A stretch of DNA of 10,198 bases from JBKPIY01 sp046730475 (GTDB lineage Bacteria; Actinomycetota; Thermoleophilia; Solirubrobacterales; 70-9): the NCBI GenBank assembly GCA_046730475.1, contig JBKPIY010000080.1:1-10198 (forward strand), given 5' to 3'. The notes beneath the pieces are model-generated. The model had not been told where the DNA came from, ran no database searches, and was given only the letters and a program-made list of their open reading frames with translations. Numbering within the stretch: position 1 is the stretch's first letter; every line of letters starts with the position of its first letter. Shown one piece after another: positions 6,973 to 10,198 of the stretch. Both the position numbers and the translations under genes were made by a program.

Positions 6973-7311
6973 TCAGATCCCGTGGCGGAAGGGGCGCCGC
7001 TCGGGGGAAGCGAGCTCCTCCAGCACCGCTTCGAGCCACGCCTCGAGCCCGGCCCAGCGGGGGCTCGTCTCGGCGCTGATCTCGACGTGGGTGCCCCAGC
7101 CCTTCTTCTCCATCGCGACCTCGATCGTCCCCAGCTCGGCGGCCGCGGCCGCCTGCCAGGCGAGGCGGGTGTCGGGCTCCCTCTCGGTCACCTCGATCTC
7201 GGTCGCTCGCCCGACCAGGGCCGACATCAGCCCCTGCATCCGCTCAGGGCTGTCGAGCACCTCCCACAGCTCCGGCTGCGATTTGACCAGGGTCCTCTCT
7301 GCGATTGCCAT
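6973..7311 (-). CDS. Short SRPBCC-like (START/polyketide-cyclase fold) protein
   Basis: The 112-residue protein starts MAIAERTLVKSQPELWEVLDSPERM, the usual opening of SRPBCC proteins: a first beta strand, then the helix with a PxELWxxLxDPxR-like pattern. Strands such as ATEIEVTEREPDTRLAWQA, GTIEVAMEKKGWGTHVEISA and a final long helix LEAWLEAVLEELASPE fit a helix-grip fold that holds hydrophobic ligands. It is somewhat shorter than most members. Ligand and function are unknown. The ATG at 7311 has AAAGG nine bases ahead. The frame extends up to an ATG at 7368, just after the mutase stop, but the added residues are basic and proline-rich and unlike the family. It follows the mutase gene by 59 bases, so it may share its transcript. 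Confidence 0.72.
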   Translation of the reverse strand: MAIAERTLVKSQPELWEVLDSPERMQGLMSALVGRATEIEVTEREPDTRLAWQAAAAAELGTIEVAMEKKGWGTHVEISAETSPRWAGLEAWLEAVLEELASPERRPFRHGI

Positions 7312-7312
7312 T

Positions 7313-7331
7313 GCCGGCAGCCTTTGCCGGC
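7313..7331 (-). promoter_or_regulatory. Hairpin presenting the Shine-Dalgarno of the SRPBCC gene
   Basis: Two identical self-complementary arms, GCCGGC at 7331-7326 and 7318-7313, enclose the seven-base loop AAAGGCT, which contains the Shine-Dalgarno-like AAAGG. The 3' arm ends one base before the ATG at 7311-7309. In RNA this would be a six-pair all-GC stem holding the ribosome binding site in its loop. It could tune initiation or serve as an inverted-repeat protein site; the sequence alone does not decide. Confidence 0.5.
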
Positions 7332-7340
7332 GTCGCCCCG

Positions 7341-7357
7341 GTCCCTGCGAAGGGGAC
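7341..7357 (-). other. Second small hairpin after the mutase gene
   Basis: On the minus strand GTCCC and GGGAC arms enclose the loop CTTCGCA, 14 bases after the mutase stop and 9 bases before the larger hairpin. There is no T-run after it, so it is not a classical intrinsic terminator. It could be a weak terminator, an mRNA 3'-end stabiliser or part of the leader structure of the SRPBCC gene. Confidence 0.35.
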
Positions 7358-7370
7358 GGAAATTGCATCC

Positions 7371-9095
7371 CTAGAAGAAGGCCCCCCCGCGGTACTCACC
7401 GAACACGTCGCGCATCGCGCCGCACACCTCGCCGACCGAGGCATGGGCTCGGACGGCCTCCTTGATCGGTGGGAGGAGGTTGGCGTCGCCCTCGGCGGCG
7501 GCGCGGAGCTCGGCGAGCCTGGCGTCGACCGCGGCCTGGTCGCGCTCGGCCTTGAACTTCGCGAGCCGCTCGAGCTGGCGCTTCTCGGACGCGGGATCGA
7601 CCCTGAGGATGTCGACGTCGTCGACCCGGTCGGTGACGTAGCGGTTGACGCCGACGACGACGTCCTGACCGCTCGCGTAGCGCTGGTGATACGAGGCGGC
7701 CGACTCCTCGATCTCGCGCTGGATGAACTCGAGGGCGTTCACCGAGCCGCCGAGGTCCTCGACCTTCTTGATCAAGTCCCATGAGCGCGACTCGATCTCG
7801 TCCGTCAGCGACTCAATGAAGTAGGAGCCCGCCAGCGGATCGACGGTGTCGGCGGCCCCCGACTCGTGGGCCAGCACCTGCTGGGTGCGGAGCGCGATCC
7901 GCGCCGAGCGCTCGGTGGGCAGCGCCAGCGCCTCGTCGAAGCCGTTGGTGTGGAGCGACTGGGTGCCGCCGCAGACGGCGGCGAACCCCTGGAGCGCCAC
8001 CCGGATGATGTTGACCTCGGGCTGCTGAGCCTGGAGGGTCACCCCGCCGGTCTGGGTATGGAAGCGGATCATCTGCGCCCGCTCGTCGGTGGCACCGAAC
8101 CGCTCGCGCATGATCTTCGCCCACATCCGGCGCACCGCCCGGAACTTGGCGATCTCCTGGAAGACGTTGTTGTGGCAGTTGAAGAAGAAGGCGAGGCGGC
8201 GGCCGAACTTGCTCGGGTCGAGCCCCGCGTCGATCCCCGCCTGGACGTAGGCGATCGCGTTCGAGAGGGTGAAGGCGACCTCCTGAACCGCCGAGCAGCC
8301 CTTCTCGCGGATGTGGTAGCCGGAGATCGAGATCGTGTTCCACTTGGGGACGTTCGCGTCGCAGTAGGCGAAGATGTCCGTCGTCAGCCGCATGGTCGGC
8401 TTCGGCGGATAGATGTAGTTGCCGCGGGCGACGTACTCCTTGAGGACGTCGTTCTGGACCGTTCCCCGGAGCTCGCTCGGCGGCGCCCCCTGCTCCTCGC
8501 CGACCAGCTCGTACAGGAGCAGCAAGATCGCCGCTGGAGCGTTGATCGTCATCGAGGTGGAGACGTCCTTCAGGGGGATCCCCTCGAAGCAGATCCGCAT
8601 GTCCTCGATCGTGTCGATCGCGACCCCCGTGCGGCCCACCTCGCCGGCGCACAGGGGGTCGTCGGAGTCGCGGCCGAGCTGGGTCGGGAGGTCGAAGGCC
8701 ATCGAGAGCCCGGTCGAGCCGTGCTCGATCAGGTACCGGTAGCGGCGGTTCGTCTCCTCGGCGGTGGCGTAGCCCGCGTACTGGCGCATCGTCCACAGCC
8801 GGTCGCGGTACATCCCGGGGTGGATCCCCCGGGTGTAGGGGTAGGAGCCCGGCTCGCCGAGTCGCTCCTCGAGGCCGGGGACGACGTCGCCGGACTCGTA
8901 CAGCCGCTTGATCTCGATCCCCGAGTCGGTGAACACCCGCTGGTCGTCGGGGCCGACCGCGGGGGCGATGTAGCGGTGCAGGTCCTCCTCGACCGCCCTC
9001 GCCTGAGCGCCGTTGGAGTCCGCCTCGGCCGCGTCCTCGTCGGCGCGGGTGTCGGCCGCCTCCTCGCTCGCGTCCTGTCTCGGGCGCGTCGCCAT
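7371..9095 (-). CDS. Methylmalonyl-CoA mutase, catalytic (large) subunit without B12 domain
   Basis: The 574-residue protein is the TIM-barrel subunit of an adenosylcobalamin-dependent acyl-CoA mutase, which interconverts succinyl-CoA and (R)-methylmalonyl-CoA. The motifs TMRQYAGYATAEETN (102-116), LSMAFDLPTQLGRDSD (130-145), SMTINAPAAI (181-190), ISISGYHIREKG (255-266) and DPLAGSYF (449-456) are all present. Y106, R224 and H261 align, with one constant offset of 17, to Y89, R207 and H244 of the Propionibacterium enzyme. Y89 and R207 distinguish methylmalonyl-CoA mutase from isobutyryl-CoA mutase (Phe and Gln there), so a dicarboxylic substrate is predicted. No DxHxxG cobalamin motif follows the barrel, so a separate B12-binding subunit must be encoded elsewhere. 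Residues 1-38 are an acidic, alanine-rich tail. The ATG at 9095 lacks a Shine-Dalgarno, and a -10-like box seven bases upstream suggests a leaderless message. It lies 52 bases after a glycosyltransferase gene, with no functional link apparent. Confidence 0.95.
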   Translation of the reverse strand: MATRPRQDASEEAADTRADEDAAEADSNGAQARAVEEDLHRYIAPAVGPDDQRVFTDSGIEIKRLYESGDVVPGLEERLGEPGSYPYTRGIHPGMYRDRLWTMRQYAGYATAEETNRRYRYLIEHGSTGLSMAFDLPTQLGRDSDDPLCAGEVGRTGVAIDTIEDMRICFEGIPLKDVSTSMTINAPAAILLLLYELVGEEQGAPPSELRGTVQNDVLKEYVARGNYIYPPKPTMRLTTDIFAYCDANVPKWNTISISGYHIREKGCSAVQEVAFTLSNAIAYVQAGIDAGLDPSKFGRRLAFFFNCHNNVFQEIAKFRAVRRMWAKIMRERFGATDERAQMIRFHTQTGGVTLQAQQPEVNIIRVALQGFAAVCGGTQSLHTNGFDEALALPTERSARIALRTQQVLAHESGAADTVDPLAGSYFIESLTDEIESRSWDLIKKVEDLGGSVNALEFIQREIEESAASYHQRYASGQDVVVGVNRYVTDRVDDVDILRVDPASEKRQLERLAKFKAERDQAAVDARLAELRAAAEGDANLLPPIKEAVRAHASVGEVCGAMRDVFGEYRGGAFF

Positions 9096-9102
9096 CGGGA
9101 CA

Positions 9103-9132
9103 AGGATAGTTGCGCGGCCGCGGGCCGATCCA
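9103..9132 (-). promoter_or_regulatory. Candidate promoter for a leaderless mutase message
   Basis: On the minus strand TATCCT at 9108-9103 resembles a -10 box, and TGGATC at 9132-9127 is a poor -35 at an 18-base spacing. The -10 ends seven bases before the ATG at 9095, so transcription would begin at or next to the A of the start codon. The lack of any Shine-Dalgarno before the ATG fits leaderless initiation, which is common in actinobacteria. The call rests on short motifs only. Confidence 0.4.
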
Positions 9133-9147
9133 GCCGGCCTGGCGATC

Positions 9148-10198
9148 TCAGGCGCCGGCCGCGGAGGGCGCCTCGCGGAGCTCGGTGAGGGCGTCGCGCA
9201 GGGCGGCGTCGGCCCGCTCGCAGCTGAACGGCGCCAGGAGCTCGGCGGCTCGCCGCGCGTAATCGGCGCGGGCGGCGGGGTCGAGGGAGAGGGCCGCGTC
9301 GGCGGCGGCGGCGAGCCCGCGGGGATCATGGGTGGCCCGGACCAGCTCGGGCGCGAGCGTCCGGGCGATCCGCTCCGCCTCATGGGAGCCGGGCGCGGCC
9401 CCGGTCACCAGCGGGACCCCGGCGGCGAGCGCCTCGAGCTGGGCGACCGCATAGGCCTCCGAGCGGGAGGCGGCGACGAACGCGGCCGCGTCCGGGAGGA
9501 GCTCCAGGTAGCGCTCCTTGGGCACCGATCCGATCCAGATCGCGCCCCGGGGCTCGTGCACCTTGAGCCGGCGCAGGTATCGCCGCCCCTGCTCGGCGTC
9601 GAGCCCCACGAGCCGGATCGGCTGGGGGGCGTGCCGGCGCCGCTCGAGCTCGAGCCATGCCTGGCAGACGCAGTCGAGCCCGCTCTCGAAGGGCGGCTCG
9701 ATCCAGGCGATCGGCGGCCGGACGCCGCGTGGGGAGCCGTTGGGGGGCCTGATCGGAAGGGGGACCGGGACCTCGAGCGCTCGGTGGGCGAAGCGGCCGG
9801 CGGACTCGGTGCAGGCGGGACCACTGGTGAGGGCGGCGTCGGCGCGCCGAAGCGCCCAGCGCTCGAGCAGCCGTCGCATCCTTGGCCCCTCGGCGGACCG
9901 ATCGATCCGGACCGCGACCGGGATCCCGCTGGCGCGCAGCCGCCGGCGCGGGAGCAGCAGGGCGGCGGTGGAGTCGATCGAGATCACCGCCGCCGGCTCC
10001 TCCTCGGCCAGCGCCCGGCGGATCGCGCGGCGCGCGGCCAGGAAGGTGAAGGGGGCGCCGAGCGCCCCACCGCCCAGCGGCCCCCGCCGGCCCCCCGTCG
10101 CCGTCTCAACGACGCGGTTGGGGATGTCGAGCCGATCGAGCGAGGCGACGAGCTCGGCCTCGCTCGTCGCCGGTCCATGGTCGCCCGCGGGTGAGAGC
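9148..10198 (-). CDS. Family 4 (GT-B) glycosyltransferase, 5' end beyond window
   Basis: The frame enters from the right edge and is open to a stop at 9148, giving about 349 visible residues. The visible N-terminus reads SPAGDHGPATSEAELVASLD, consistent with the first Rossmann half of a GT-B enzyme. The C-terminal half has RGAIWIGSVPKERYLELLPDA, then the E-x7-E element (SEAYAVAQLEALAAGVPLVT) that binds the donor nucleotide sugar in GT4 retaining enzymes. I see no membrane segment, so it is likely a cytoplasmic or peripheral enzyme. A later ATG or GTG in frame (for example the GTG before ISIDSTAA) should not be taken as the start, because coding-like sequence continues upstream to the window edge. 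Donor, acceptor and pathway are unknown. It probably belongs to a glycan locus to the right. Confidence 0.82.
   Translation of the reverse strand, partial: LSPAGDHGPATSEAELVASLDRLDIPNRVVETATGGRRGPLGGGALGAPFTFLAARRAIRRALAEEEPAAVISIDSTAALLLPRRRLRASGIPVAVRIDRSAEGPRMRRLLERWALRRADAALTSGPACTESAGRFAHRALEVPVPLPIRPPNGSPRGVRPPIAWIEPPFESGLDCVCQAWLELERRRHAPQPIRLVGLDAEQGRRYLRRLKVHEPRGAIWIGSVPKERYLELLPDAAAFVAASRSEAYAVAQLEALAAGVPLVTGAAPGSHEAERIARTLAPELVRATHDPRGLAAAADAALSLDPAARADYARRAAELLAPFSCERADAALRDALTELREAPSAAGA

Noticed and set aside
7341..7357. Intrinsic terminator after the mutase gene
   Set aside because: The stem has only five pairs and no T-run follows on the minus strand.
7312..7368. ATG at 7368 as the start of the SRPBCC protein
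   Set aside because: The extra 19 residues are basic and proline-rich, unlike the family's N-terminus, and the ATG at 7311 has AAAGG nine bases ahead. It is not fully excluded.
7866..9188. Plus-strand open frame of 440 codons opposite the mutase gene
   Set aside because: It is antisense to an unmistakable mutase and its sequence is repetitive Leu/Val/Asp/Arg-rich, typical of a mirror frame of GC-biased codons.
9013..10194. Plus-strand open frame of 393 codons at the right edge
   Set aside because: It is antisense to the GT4 glycosyltransferase, is Gly/Pro/Arg-rich and shows no domain motif.

Overview
The window is very GC-rich DNA, packed with genes and using GTG starts freely. This suggests a high-GC actinobacterium. 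The mix of a split B12-dependent acyl-CoA mutase, a divergent zinc-ribbon methyltransferase and a polysaccharide export cluster recalls Thermoleophilia/Solirubrobacterales, but that placement is an inference from gene style only. I see no RNA gene, insertion sequence, CRISPR array, phage gene or origin.

Layout. (1) At the left edge, on the minus strand, is a SAM-dependent methyltransferase with an N-terminal zinc ribbon (1-793, truncated by the window). (2) Diverging from it is a plus-strand export unit: a Wzx/MATE-like membrane flippase (852-2264), an ABC-transporter ATPase with a C-terminal Wzt-type glycan-recognition domain (2278-3615) and its six-helix ABC-2 permease (3612-4457, overlapping the ATPase by 4 bases). 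(3) Converging on it, 4 bases away, is a minus-strand group read right to left: FkbM methyltransferase (6806-6033), GT2-like glycosyltransferase (6005-5121) and a second small methyltransferase (5124-4462). The last of these probably starts at a CTG codon overlapping the stop of the glycosyltransferase. (4) Further right, also on the minus strand, are a partial family-4 glycosyltransferase (right edge to 9148), the catalytic subunit of a methylmalonyl-CoA mutase without a B12 domain (9095-7371) and a short SRPBCC-like protein (7311-6973).

How the genes work together. Regions 1-3 read as part of a locus for a cell-surface polysaccharide. Glycosyltransferases build a lipid-linked chain, methyltransferases decorate or cap it, and the Wzt/Wzm-type transporter exports it. 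In well-studied Wzt systems the C-terminal domain reads a terminal modification of the chain, so nearby methyltransferases are plausible sources of that mark. The flippase beside the ABC exporter is a second, normally alternative, export route. The mutase/SRPBCC pair belongs to central acyl-CoA metabolism and looks like a neighbouring but unrelated unit.

The most notable sequence-level details are the CTG start with a strong Shine-Dalgarno, a hairpin that shows the Shine-Dalgarno of the SRPBCC gene in its loop, and a mutase promoter placed so close to the ATG that the message would be leaderless. I found no clearly new defence or mobile system here.
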